Part shown: positions 1 to 12,400 of the stretch, one piece after another
How positions within the stretch are numbered: position 1 is the first letter of the stretch
Layout: every line of letters begins with the position of its first letter
Source: Sphagnum magellanicum
Taxonomy: Eukaryota > Streptophyta > Sphagnopsida > Sphagnales > Sphagnaceae
DNA: 64,000 bases
Direction of reading: 5' to 3'
Assembly (NCBI GenBank): GCA_021904315.1
Contig: CM038909.1
Coordinates: 20,684,212 to 20,748,211, forward strand
The notes under the pieces: model-generated
Seen by the model: only the letters and a program-made list of their open reading frames with translations
What the model was told of the DNA's origin: nothing
The model's database searches: none
Made by a program: the position numbers and the translations under genes

Positions 1-1550
1 GTCTAAGCAAGTTTCACAAACAATAAAAAGCACACTCGTACAATATGCCCTCTCAAAAAATTATATTTAATTCCCCATTCACAATTACTAACCCACATGG
101 TGGCATTCAATTGGTCCATCACTTTACATTGTCTACTATTTCATGTTTATGGTTGGGGTGAAAAAATAACTTGCACCATGCACACTATTTTGGATGCAAT
201 AAACACACATAGAATAGTGTTTCTTTTATTGACAAATTTTAGCCAAATCCCTACCTATAGAGCCAATTGGTTACCACTAAGCTTGGAAAAAAAAAAATTT
301 GGGGCAATTTGTTAAATTTTTCCTAAGCACAACAGGTTATTCATAGGAAATCACATCCAAAACAAAACACTTGTTGCCATCTCATGGCCTCAACCTATGA
401 TTTTATGTGCCAAAGTATTCATGTGTTAAGGTTAGGGTTTGTTGGTTTTGACCTTCCTCCAAAAATAGGAGCCAAGTTTATTTTTCATCATCATCACTAC
501 ACTCATCAACTTTTCAACTCATATTTGTCCTTAATTGACCACCTTAACTATACTAATTCTAACATGCCATCACCAACAAACCTTTGTTGTGACTTCTATA
601 ACTAGAACATTCTAGAACCAAGGAACTTCAATTGCCTATTGCATCATGATTTGAAATGTGCACCAATGGGTTATAGAATTCCAATCATTTGAACATCAAG
701 CCATGCACTATGCACAAATAAGTTTAGATTCTAGAATCTTTTTCCCATTCAATTTTAGCATTCATCATAAGAGTCAAAAACATTAAGGCTTAATGAGTAG
801 TCCTTTCAAGTTTCAATTTCACTTTGAAGTTTGCTTTCAAGTTTTGAAGTTGGAAGTTTGGTAAATAGGTTGCAACAAGCTATTGGAATTTAGTTTCTTC
901 AAGTTTGCAATGTACATTGTGATAGTTAAGTTCAAAGTATATTATTTAAGGTTGGTTGCCGAAGTTTGAACAAGCTCCAATTCTCCAATGACCTATCTTG
1001 GTTTTTTCATTGAAATGCAAGCTTAAAAATTAATTCAATCTTATTCTCATGATGATGATTCTATAGTGTCTTGATTTCGACAAATTATTTTTTAAATTTT
1101 AATGATTCACCAAAGCTAAAAACTTGATCCACACTACACAACAACTATGTCATTGGAACAAGCTACAACAATTCCTCGTTATTTTTATAAAATTCAATTT
1201 CACATAAGGTAAGCACCTTAATGCTCAAAACTTACAATATTTTTATTTTGTTCTAAAGCTAAAGGTTTTTTTTCATGTTGATATTTGAGTGGTTAAATTT
1301 GTTTCAAGTTGTCTTGTTGTGTTTGTTGCCATGGCACTAACCTTAGTTATCCTCAATAACTTCACACACATTTTGTTTCTTATTGTGTGCCTATCGATCC
1401 TTCCAACATTGCAAATAATAGTCAAATTCACCATAAACCTAATGTTGTTATTGATTCAACCCAAGCAAAAGCAAATTTGGTTAATAGTAAAAGAAGGAAA
1501 AGGTTGTATGAGTTAAATCAACATTTTCAAAATTGATCGGCTATAAAAAT
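1..1550. other. AT-rich intergenic DNA, no gene seen
   Basis: Both strands carry only short ORFs (under about 80 codons) with no recognisable domain. The sequence is AT-rich with many homopolymeric A/T runs. I see no RNA gene and no intact mobile-element end. It leads directly into the decayed hAT-like transposase that begins near 1551. Confidence 0.6.
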
Positions 1551-3650
1551 TGCTTTGGGCAAAATTTATTATGGGTGTTAATGGGAAGGTGACATAGGTT
1601 AAATGCAAAGTCTACAATGTCATTGAAGAGGAAGAAAAACTCATGGTGCCCAAGTTGAACTCCTTGTAAAAACATGTTGATCAAAAGAAGGCCACTATTG
1701 CATCCAAGGGTGTGGTAGTAAAGGATTTTTACTTTTTGAAAACCAATCAACATGTTGTCAACAAAAAGCTTTATGTGCATAAAAGCAAAGATTCTATTTG
1801 GCAACATGTTATTAAAGGGATGGCAATGGAGAAGGGAAAACCAAGTTCAATTTGCTTTCATTTTCCACTTATTATCCCAAAGTAGACCCATGACTAAGTA
1901 TGAACAAATGCAATTTTTGTTTAGATTCCCCAAGGTGTTTAATTACCCATCCAAGCATTGAAGCCATTATATTGGATGGGAAATTATTGATAATCTTTAC
2001 ACAATGTGATATTGATTGCCACCAAAGAGGTTATTATGGCTTTAAGTTTTTTTTGTATATTTATAAATGAAGTGATTATAATTGACAATCAAAGTTAGAT
2101 TTCAATTCACTATTATGCAATGGTAGGGGGAAATGGGTGCTTATTTTGCTCACATTGGAATGTTTAATTGATGGTGGGACTACTGTTAACATCAAAACTA
2201 TGATCTTAGTTTTTTCCATTATGTATGGTGGTTTGACTGATGGCCAAACTATTGAATGTGTTATGTGTTTAGGATTTAATGGAATCTCCACCTTTGAAGG
2301 TATTAGATCTAGAATTATTGTTTTGATGAGGATCCAATAAGCACCTTACTTCATTGGCATCCATCCTATGGTGCATAGAATGAACGTTACATTGTAAATT
2401 TGAGTTCCATATCGATGATTTCCAAATTGCTTCATCTTTGTCAGTCATCTTATGGGTACTTTTCCAATTCCCAAAAATGTCATCTTGAATTCTCAAAACT
2501 TGCTAAAATTGTGGAAAAAAAGGGGAATAAGTTTTTCAAAATGTGAAGACAAAGTGGATCAACATGTTAATACCTTTGAAATGGGTTCAAAAAAATACAA
2601 ATTTATTATTATTAAAATGGCAACTAACAATGGGTCTATGGAAACAACCAAGGCCAATTTTGTGAATTTGTATGATGTTGGAATGATTTTAAGCTTGTCA
2701 TGTGTTTTGCTTATGCTGGTGTCATAGGCACAAAAATTACAAATACACATGTTTAAAAAATCGGTTTAAATCTAAATTCAAAACATAAAACAAAGGAACC
2801 AAGATAAGACACAAAAGTTAAAGTCAAAAATAAATAAAATTGTAAGACCCAAGTACAAACAAATTTTTATTGTGATGAAGCAAAAAAAAAAAAAAAAACA
2901 AGGTTACAGTGTAAGATTGTACTTCAAACTAATGTTAAATAGACTATAGGTAACGAAGAATCCTACCTTTATTTATATCCCTTTGGGGACCTAGTACAAA
3001 AAAGTTTCCATGAAATTTTCCATATGTTCATTGAATAGGGAAACTTTTTTTTAAAAAATTCATTAAAAGTGAACTATAAAATAACTAAAAGTTAACTAAA
3101 AGTTAAATTATGAATCAAATATGAATCAACTAAGAATGGACTAAAGAAACTAGGAAAGATTTAAAAATGAATTAAAAATTAAAATTTGAGTTAATTAAAA
3201 ATTAATTTAAAATGAAGTAGGAATTAACTATGAATCATGAATGAACTCCATTCATCATGTGAAAATGATGTCCATAACAATTAAAATTTGTTAATGGTTT
3301 AATGAAATTGAACATGCCAAGGATGTCTTTGTGTGTAATTACATTACGGTTGTTAAAATTTGCTAAGCTTATTTGGACAAAATGTACAATGATTTTAACC
3401 ACTTCATTCTAAATTGAACATTTTTTTGAACAACACAAATGTTATCCCAAACACATTTTTAAATATTACTCAACATTGGGTGATTGACCTAAATGATGGC
3501 ACAAAACACATGACTTTTCACATCATTGGACAATCCCACATGGTTCATTATATCAATTCCTTAACGGATATCCATTTTATAGTTATTTGAGAAGATTTTG
3601 ATCAAGTTGTCAAAGCTATCAAAGTTTAATGCATTGTTGCATCTAATTTG
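1551..3650 (+). pseudogene. Decayed hAT-like (ZNF862/KIAA1586-type) transposase fossil
   Basis: Read on the plus strand across frameshifts and stops, this stretch keeps the order of motifs of plant BED/ZNF862-like transposase-derived proteins. A Cys-containing lead with VKCKVYNVIE and KLMVPKLNSL lies at about 1590-1670. FAFIFHLLSQSRPMTKYE follows after a frame change near 1850, then GGLTDGQTIECVMCLGFNG near 2230-2280. YFIGIHPMVHRM lies at about 2340-2385 and a block ending near 2700 contains LSLSCVLLML. A later block at 3320-3640 contains DVFVCNYI and DLNDGTKHMTFHIIGQ. An AT-rich stretch at about 2740-3300 interrupts the reading. Multiple stops show it is dead. Assignment rests on recalled family motifs, so the superfamily label (hAT-like) is less sure than the fact that it is a transposase fossil. 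Confidence 0.6.
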
Positions 3651-4339
3651 TTGGTCCTTGAGTAGAAGTGTAGATTCCCAAATTAGGAACTCATGAATGT
3701 TCTTAACATTATTTACCCACAATATTGATTATAACTAGATTGTGAGTCCACCTTTGTAGACTATTTGACCTTGATCAGACAACATTATTGTACATCCAAA
3801 AAAGTTGGTGTTAATGACAAAAAAAGATTTTCTAGCCATTTTCAAAGGACACTTTGGATTTACCAAGTTTTTTTTTCGAGTTGACCATGAAGAATTAAGC
3901 CTTTAAAGCCATGGCATAACTTTAAAATAAGAATCCAACGATTAAATTGTGATGTCAACTTGCCAAAAATAATTTGCTGATTGTTTGTTTATTGCAGTTC
4001 ATGAAACTTGTTGAACTAGAAATTGTTCAAATCATTTGTAGATTGGAAAATAAAAAAACATTCTTTACTTTTGCTTTTATGAAATCCAATTTGCAAAATT
4101 GATTGATAAAACACTTGAATGTTGTCATTCGCATGTTTGATTAAGACTTCTTCACTAAGGAAACTTTTCCTTTCCATCGTGCTATTATATATTGAATGAT
4201 AGAAACAAAGTTAGGGTGCAAGTGAATACATGAGCATTGGGCTTGGAGTTTGGATGCAAGGTAAGTGTGATTGCAATGTTCTATTGCATAAACATGTTGT
4301 GATTTTTGTACATTATAGTACTAACATTATTTGATGCCA

Positions 4340-4405
4340 CATGTACTTTGTGATACAATGGGTAAGGTCCTCATGGTTAGGGTTCAAATCCCTCACAAGG
4401 TGTTT
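4340..4405 (+). repeat. tRNA-derived SINE-like fragment
   Basis: The stretch contains a perfect-looking RNA polymerase III box B (GGTTCAAATCC, about 4379-4389), preceded by a weak box A-like GATACAATGGGTAAGG. The spacing is tRNA-like, but no cloverleaf can be drawn, so it is not a functional tRNA. A decayed SINE head is the best explanation. No A-tail or target duplication was found. Confidence 0.3.
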
Positions 4406-5152
4406 AGAGGTTTGAAACATGGCTTGTAATTGCCAAATGTCACTAAATTGCATAGTATAGTTGCTTGTTAGAAGCTTAAGAATTGAACACCTCTACATGT
4501 AGAGAGCCCACTCTTGTACACACAAATGTTCATGTAGGAGCCAATAGGTACCTCTACAACTTCAAAACTCTTTGCACAATTTACACTTTTGTTGTTGCAA
4601 ATTAGCCTCTTACATCACACTTTTTTTTGTTTTGTTTTTTTCCAAATAGCCATTAAGGCTCTGCCTTTCCAGATCCCCTTGCTACAAATTTGAAACATTT
4701 TTAAAAAACACTGATGTAGAGACTCACATACCCATTGTGACTGAAAATACATACCAATAATATCAATCAAAGTGTTCTTGGTCTTTTTTTATTTTACTTT
4801 CTCCAAGCTCTAAAGAAGCTATTATATGCCATTTTCTGAAGTGAGAACAAAGAAAATTTTCAACCTGAAATTTTTTATTTCAACTTATACAAAGGATGTT
4901 TAATGAAAAAATGGCTCAAATTCACCATATTCAAAAAAGAAAGTACACCAGATTTGGTTCAAGTAGGTGGCCAAATTATAGGAGGATGATGCACAATTTC
5001 TTGTATAATTGTTAAGAGGTTTGATGATGATGATATGTCAAATCTGCATAAACCCTAAAAACATAAGGTGATCATATCTAGTTTATAGCCAAATTTGGCT
5101 AAATCTTGTTATGAAATATCACCAGTTCAATTACATCACAAAATTAAGAAAA

Positions 5153-5175
5153 ACACACACACACACACACACACA
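5153..5175. repeat. (AC)n microsatellite
   Basis: About eleven uninterrupted AC dinucleotides following a short A run, read directly in the sequence. Confidence 0.95.
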
Positions 5176-5255
5176 TCACCAGAAAGAAAGCAAGGCAAAA
5201 AAGAAACACAAGATGATAATGCTAATTTACATGCATGACAATAAGTCAATGCTGA

Positions 5256-5284
5256 CAACAAAACAAAACAAAACAAAACAAAAA
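5256..5284. repeat. (AAAAC)n microsatellite
   Basis: Five consecutive AAAAC pentamers, followed directly by a strongly A/T-only region. Confidence 0.9.
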
Positions 5285-6217
5285 TGATTAAATAAATTTA
5301 TTTATTATTTCAAAATTAATTATTAAAAAATTAATTTAAAATAAATAAATTATTAAAAAAAACTCTCTCTCTTTCTCTCTGGAAAGGAGGAGAAGGCAGC
5401 TACTTTAGGAATCACTTTTTGAATTGGGTCTGACATCCTTTTACCTAACATCATGTTTTTCCTTAACCACCTCAAACCTTCTTCTGTCTGTCAGCTGTTG
5501 ATGATGTTGTTGTTGGCCTCCAGGTATCAGTCATGCTTCCGACCAAGACCACTGAACAGGACCACAAAGTACACACACTACACAAACATTACACAAAGTA
5601 CACACTCTAGACAAACACAAGCACATGAGGAGATCAGATCACCCAAGTGGATTTTCAAGTTTTGATCCAAAAACACTTTCATTTGCAAAGCTAATAATAA
5701 TAATAATAATAATAATAGCTTATCACCACAAGTGTGACAACTTGGTAATTATTGTGAAGGACACAATCAACAGCAACTCACATGATGTTCGATTCGATTG
5801 GATTGCTCCCACCATGTCCCCACCATCTCTACTACAACAACAGCTCACACTTTGAAGCACCTCCCACAATGTCTGGACAAAACTGCACTCAAGTCTAAAG
5901 TCAAGACTCCAGACTACCCCCATTCATGAATACTAGTGTTGTGGCATGATGTGCTGGTGCCCGGAGTGTGAACTTTGTTACTCAACTAATTTCTTCTTTC
6001 AAAACCAGTTTTTGTAATTCAATTGAATTTCTAATGACAAAATTTACACACAATTCAATATCTTCACAAATTGAGTCCTGAAATCGTAAAACTATTTCTT
6101 CCCTTAAATCCTACTCATGAATGGGTCTTTCCAGCAATATCATGAATGAGCCCCAATTCTCTTAACTTTTTTTGTTCTGCTTTTTATTGACTTTTTTTTT
6201 TTGACAACAATCATAGG

Positions 6218-6370
6218 GTTAGATGCATTGGGAAGATGATCTAGTGACTAGGATTAACAAGTATCTTTCAACAATGGTGAGTTAGAGGCATTGGGAAGTT
6301 GATCTAATGGCTGCAATTATCTCCTATCTTGTAAGTGGCTGTGGGTTCAATCCATGTCTAGGTCAAGTTT
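6218..6370 (+). repeat. SINE-like remnant with duplicated head
   Basis: The words GCATTGGGAAG.TGATCTA occur twice, about 70 bp apart. The second copy leads to a box B-like GGGTTCAATCC near 6343-6353. This resembles a decayed tRNA-related SINE with an internal duplication. Box A is weak and no target-site duplication is visible. Confidence 0.3.
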
Positions 6371-6373
6371 CAT

Positions 6374-6582
6374 AGATGGTTTACTTTGAGAGAAATAAAT
6401 ACCAAAATCGGTTTATGTGGTTTATTTTGAGAGAAATGAAATTACAAAGTTGGCTTATATGGTTTACTTTGGGAGGAATAAAATTACAAAGTTGGTTTAT
6501 ATGGTTTACTTTGAGATTTTAAAAATTACAAATTGGGTCTATATTGTTTGCTTGAAAAGAAATAAAATTACTAAGTCAATTC
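6374..6582 (+). repeat. 42-bp tandem repeat, five copies, open in one frame
   Basis: Copies begin near 6373, 6415, 6457, 6499 and 6541, a 42-bp period. Because 42 is a multiple of three, one plus-strand frame stays open and reads MVYFERNEITKLVY-like 14-residue units. There is no domain, no splice context and no conserved neighbour, so I treat the ORF at 6417-6698 as a by-product of the repeat. Confidence 0.85.
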
Positions 6583-8689
6583 TATCACATGCAGTATTAA
6601 AGGAGGTTAACTTATTGGACAATTTAGGGCATGTGGACAAAATATCCCCTTTTTATACACCCACAACCTCCCCCTCCCAAGGGCCCACTTGGGACTAGGG
6701 GAAAAGTATGGAATTAACAATAATGTTTTCAGAAAATATTACTTTTATGAGTGTAATGTACTTGCCTGCCCTTTAGACAAGGTTTGGATAAGCTTCCAAA
6801 CTCCACATAATCTAGATTTATTTGATGATACTCGCAAGGGGAATGTTACTACAAATGTTCAACAAACTATAGATATTTAAGAATTTTTTTAAAATTGTGG
6901 AAAAAAATTGCTTGTTTAGGATTCATTTTATTGGTATTCCTTTTGAAGGACACGAATAAATGCATTTTGATTTCTCCATAATCTTGTTTCTAATTGGCTT
7001 TGAAATCTTTGTGCATAACCATGTTCATATTTTGCCCATCTATCTATGAAGGAAGGTAGTTTGTTTTGTTTTGTAATTATGAGATCCACCAAACTGGGAT
7101 GCTTGTTCTTGGTATCTTTGCAAAGCTTTCGATGAGGAGGGGTGCATAGGCTTCGTTCCATGACGTTTCGACTTGCGGTGCAAAAGTTCTGGAATATTGA
7201 ATGATTTCTTCACTGAAAATTAAATTAAATTGTAGCTGAAATTTTCGGAGGAATTGGAATGTGCATTTGGTGTTGTTGGAAAGATCTTGATGAGGAGGAT
7301 TTAATGGAATTTATTTGATAAGATTTGGATTCAGAATGTGGGAGATATTGACTTTTAAGTGATTTCTGCCAGTGAAAATTCAAATAAATTCTAAAAAACC
7401 AGGTTTTGGAAGGACAAATCAGTTGAGAACGTGGGAACACTTGAAGGCATACCATTCAATTGTATGATTCAAGCATGATTTCCTTTCATATTTGGCTGTT
7501 CAAAAAATCGATACACACATTGCAAAACGATGTTCACATGTTGAGTTTCCCTATTTTGTGAAAGGGGCACACTTGGGCTAATGGCACAGGCCACACTAGT
7601 TTCTTATGACATTCACATTCTTCTTTAAGGATGAGAATGCAAAAACTAATTTCTGATCATTTCAATTATGATGATTCATCAAAGTTGGTTTAGGTAGGAC
7701 AACCTTAGGTTCCATAAGTAGTGGTCATCTCTAGGATGATTTCAAGTATGAATACATTTAGCCCATTCCCAAGTAAAGAACATGAATAGGTGTTTTTCAA
7801 ATATGTGTCTTTTTAAAATTTTTGTTTTTCAACACCATATGTACAAACATATTTTCAATACCATCAACACCATATTCACAAACATGTTTCAATACCTTCT
7901 CCACCATTTTGCATTTATAGAAAAAAAATTGAATCCAATAGTTGAATTGGAACTTAATTGAATTCAAATTTCATTCAATGTATTTGAATTCAATTCAAGT
8001 TGTATTGCAATGTTGATTGTCATTTGTAATGCATAGCTATATGGAGTCCAAGTTTTTATGGCAATTGACATTGAAATCTTTGTGAATTGTGTTCATATCT
8101 TGCCCATTCCTTAGGTCATATTCACATTCTTTTTGGGGATGATGAAAGATTTTGATTTCTCCTTGAGAAATTGACATTTTAAAAATCGTTGTTATTCATG
8201 TTCATGTCTCGCTCTTTGTTTTCACCCACCACATTGACATTCTTTTTGGAGGATGATGATATATTTTTTATTTCTCCTCTATTTTTTTCCTTCTTTATTA
8301 TTATTATTATTATTACTACATTTTACATCTTGCTTTCTACTGTTTTTGGGTTTGCATAAGAGAACTTTCTTGTGAAATTCCATGAATGAACTTGATTTGG
8401 GTTGGCATTTCCACATGTTGATTTGAGATCTTTCCATTTGGATCAAGGCAACAACACAAAGTCATGAGATTCTTAAGTTAAAATGAAATCCACATGTTAA
8501 TTTGATTTTTCATATCCATGTAGGTGGGTAGGGGAAAGGAGTCAAATAATTATGCTTGACAAAACTCGGTTTGGATGTTATAGACATATAGACAACGTTT
8601 TTTTAATTATATAGATTGGGATTAATATTTCATTTCTTTCATTTACATAAAATTGGTCTATATAGGTATGATATCTTATTGGATGAAAA
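6583..8689. other. AT-rich intergenic DNA, no gene seen
   Basis: Only short ORFs without domains, including minus-strand ORFs at 6928-7161 and 7225-7455. A few words recur (for example TTTTTGGGGATGATG-like words near 8140 and 8250), but no element with defined ends is visible. Confidence 0.5.
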
Positions 8690-9420
8690 TGACCCAATGT
8701 CATGTGATTTGACTAAAACTTTTGACATTGATGAATTTTGATGGCAATCAACCAATCTAACACTATATGGATGAAATATAATACATCAAAATTTATTGAA
8801 CATTTGAAATTGACCACATGGATGATATTGATGACATTTTTGGAGTTGGATTGACACCACATGATTGAAACTCACCAAATGGATGAAACTAAACCATGTT
8901 TCAATGGATCTGAAGATAGGGATTATATTCACCTTGGGTATGAACCTAATCATATGGATGCATATGAAAAACATGATGAATGAATGACGTCAAATTATTT
9001 AGCCATATCAATGAAATTGAAACTAGTGCATAAATTTATAATTGACAACATTGACCACATGAATGAAACAAAACCATGTGGATGAATTTGATGACATCAA
9101 TCATTGACCACAAGGATGGAATTGAACCATACATGTTAACCTGATATTACATGAATGGAATTGAAAGCGATGACATGGAAGAAACACGAACACATGATAA
9201 CCCTAATGAAGCACACCACATGTATGAATTGGTTCACGTCTTTAATTGGACATGCAGATGAAGTTTGATCATATGCACAAATTTTAGTTACATTGGATGT
9301 ATTCATGGACAGAATGGACCACACAAATGTATTGTCCACATGGATGTGTTTCAACCATGAGCGAGACTAGTCATTTTCATCCATGAGCATGGGTTCATTC
9401 CATGATGTCAAACTTTATCC
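8690..9420. repeat. Degenerate repeat block on the word CACATGGATGAA
   Basis: Variants of CCACATGGATGAAATTGA recur many times (for example near 8813, 8875, 8955, 9055, 9078, 9110 and 9153). They are mixed with GACATCA and ACCATG words at irregular spacing of a few tens of bases. It reads as a strongly diverged minisatellite. The minus-strand ORFs here (8786-8974, 9136-9354) follow the repeat and are not taken as genes. Confidence 0.55.
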
Positions 9421-12400
9421 ATACAAACCTACATTCATAAATACAATTTTTCATCTATGTGTAATTTCCACCCATTTTAAGTTCATCCAAATAGCCCATT
9501 TTTCTAAAACTACTTGCACCCCTACTCATCAAGGGCTTTCCAACAATACCAAGAGCATGGCAAGGTTAATATTGTCAAAATTCATTCATGTAATTTAATT
9601 TAGCTATTGTTCTAATTCATTTGACCTACTGTATAAGGCTAATGCAATTGTGTGATTATATAATCATGAACAAAAAAATTCATTCATCATCAAGCTTTAT
9701 CCACATCCTATTACATGCGAGAAATTTCATCCATAAACATAATTCCATGAGCTCTTGTTATCTGTTTACCTACTTGCCCTTGCCCTTTCCCCACCCAGCA
9801 CAAATCACCAAATTCCTTTCAGTTTGTGACAAAAACTAGAGGATCTGTTCCTCCAGCAGGCAACTCATACATCTGAAATCCAGCTCACTTCAAGGGGCCC
9901 TACAAAGCTTGAACAGAGGTGCACTAAAAATTGCAAGGAAACAGCTTCAGAGCCTAAGCTAATCTCACACTTACTACAGAAACTGATTTTTAAAATTCTC
10001 AAATTGCTCCAACACACAAACAGCACAAGTAATGTGCCAGAACCTTGCCACCTGTTAATATGAGGAGCACCCGGAGCAAAATCTCTGAGAAAAATCAGAG
10101 AATGATGTGTAAAACCTCAAGAAGACAAGAACTTGTGCCTCAAGCATCATGTGGTTCAAAAATGATGATGCAGGGTCAAGTGGAGCACAAGCCTCAGAGT
10201 TCAAATTTGCTTCATATGTGTAAGTCAACACTTCAGAAGAACAGGCACCGTGAGCACCTTATTATGGACACTTGTTTGTACATCACGAGGAAATGTGTCC
10301 TGGGACATGGACATCACCACAAACAACGTGGTCAGTGAAGGCAGGATTCAACAACTTCAACAAACACCTTCAGCTATAAAAAAGAACAGCTTTCCTGGAC
10401 CACCTACTTGCCTGAATCTGTCCCACACCTGCCCTTTCTTGAACCCCAAACAATGAGGGCCCAACTCAACAGCTGGGCACTAGGATGTCACTGAGGTCAG
10501 AAGTGTATTGACAAACAGTTGCCATAGGATTTCAAAAGCATCAACACTCCATCTCATATTGTCCAAGTTCAGGTCTCTAAACTCCAACCTGCATATATCC
10601 TAGGGTCATTTATTTTTCTTCATTTGGGTTCAATCTTTCCATTGTGCACTGTTGGAGAATCTAAGAATCTCATTTCTCATTGCACTGATCAAACTAATGA
10701 AGATTCTTTTCTGCAGTCCTTAAGACAGCTCAATTTAAGAACAACAAGAGGACCCTCTCTAAAGATACCTATAAGTACTGAGAACTCCTCCACACTTACA
10801 ATGTACATCAACCTGAATAGAATTGAGAGATCACCTGATAGCAATGTTATACAGATTTCTGGTCTCCCGTCACATATCAGGAAACAGGAGAAAGAGGAAA
10901 TGCAACCCTAAAGAACAGAGAAATAAAAAACAAAAGTGAACTGATGAGCAGTTAGAACAACATTGACAGTCACGTGCATGTTAAAGACAAAATTCAAAAG
11001 AAACATGTATGGGAGTGACAAGCTACCATAACATGTCATACATTAAGCAACAAGCTGAGTTTCTGTCACAAGACCAGTAGGAATGGGAAGACTTGGACAT
11101 GGTGCTGTAAGAGATGGAGAAGCCCTAAGAGTCAAGAAGAGAAACAAAAAAAGATAAACAAAAATCCAAACACCAAAAAAAAGAGAAAAGTGCGAGAAGT
11201 AAGACTGAGAACTGCAAAAGCACAATCCTTCAAGAACACTGTGGGCAACCTTCTCACTTAGGATTCAGACACTGTTGAAACATTCAATTTGAAGATTCCA
11301 AAGGTGGAAATACCAAGTAGAAATCTGGTCTCATATCTATGAAATTGCAAAGAAATCTCCAAAAAAACAATTTGAGGGGAACAGTCCTAACTTTTTATGA
11401 GAGTCACAAAGTGTCAGACCATCACCTTCATAATGAGTAGCAGTGACATGTCTGGTTCATAGTATTGAAGAGCAATGTTTTCTCTTCTTTAGAAGACTAA
11501 TTAAGTTTGATATTTGAGCTACAAAGAACTCTTCAGAAGGAAGAACCAACTACAAGCTACATTGCTAGCCCAACAAGGTCAAACACTACAACACAAAGAC
11601 AGAGTTGCAGTGGACCAGCAGATACTGTGCAGCAAGGAAGGTGGGAAAAAACAGTACAAGACAGAAGACAAACCTTAAATATTCAGTACTCGAATATTGA
11701 ATCAAACCCCAGAAGATGTGGCATCAATTTGAAAGCCCAATATGGTTGTGAGCAAACTTTGAAGAGTTCCATAAACGGTGAGTTTGGAAGACCTGAGATG
11801 ATGAAGGAAACCTGATGTTCTACCCATTCTTGTTCTCTTGTTTTCCTGAAAGCTGCCAGCCACTCTCAATTGAACCACCTCCACAGACAGCAATTAACAA
11901 TACAAGGTTAGCTTATAGAGCACAATGTAGTAACAGTAACTAATAATCTCATATCCTCCATTTTGAGATCTATATGGAATTTCCTCCTGAACAATCAGTT
12001 ACAAAAAAGATTGCAAATCAAAATGAGCCTTGCTATATTATCAACATCAAACTTCCTTACTCCTGGACTATAACACACTCCTCGACATTATTTACACTTA
12101 TCAAGGTCATCATCAATTGAAGAAGAAAAGCAGCTTTCGTGCAAGGACCTTTAGCAACGCCATGAGTTCTCTGCCTCTTCAAGCTTGGAGCCAGTGCACA
12201 TTGCCTCGAGGAAGAAAAGAGGATATAAGTTTCTTTTTAAGTCACATCAAAAGCAAGTACACTGTTTCCAGGAAGAAATGAGTGTGTAACAATTTTCAGA
12301 GTCCCTGTTGCCCTGCCACATCAAACACGATATCTGTCCAACTCCAATGTTACACAAAAAAGTTGCTTGCTCACCCAGACTGCATGGATGTGCCTCATTT

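Larger units (their letters stand above)
3651..6217. other. AT-rich intergenic DNA with simple repeats
   Basis: No supported gene. It holds a tRNA-like SINE scrap (about 4340-4405), a CA microsatellite, an AAAAC microsatellite, a TAA run at 5692-5717, and an A/T-only self-complementary stretch at about 5285-5360 that could fold into a hairpin. Short ORFs at 5453-5923 overlap low-complexity sequence and show no domain. Confidence 0.55.

Noticed and set aside
4340..4405. Functional tRNA gene
   Set aside because: Only box B is good. No acceptor stem or anticodon arm can be drawn.
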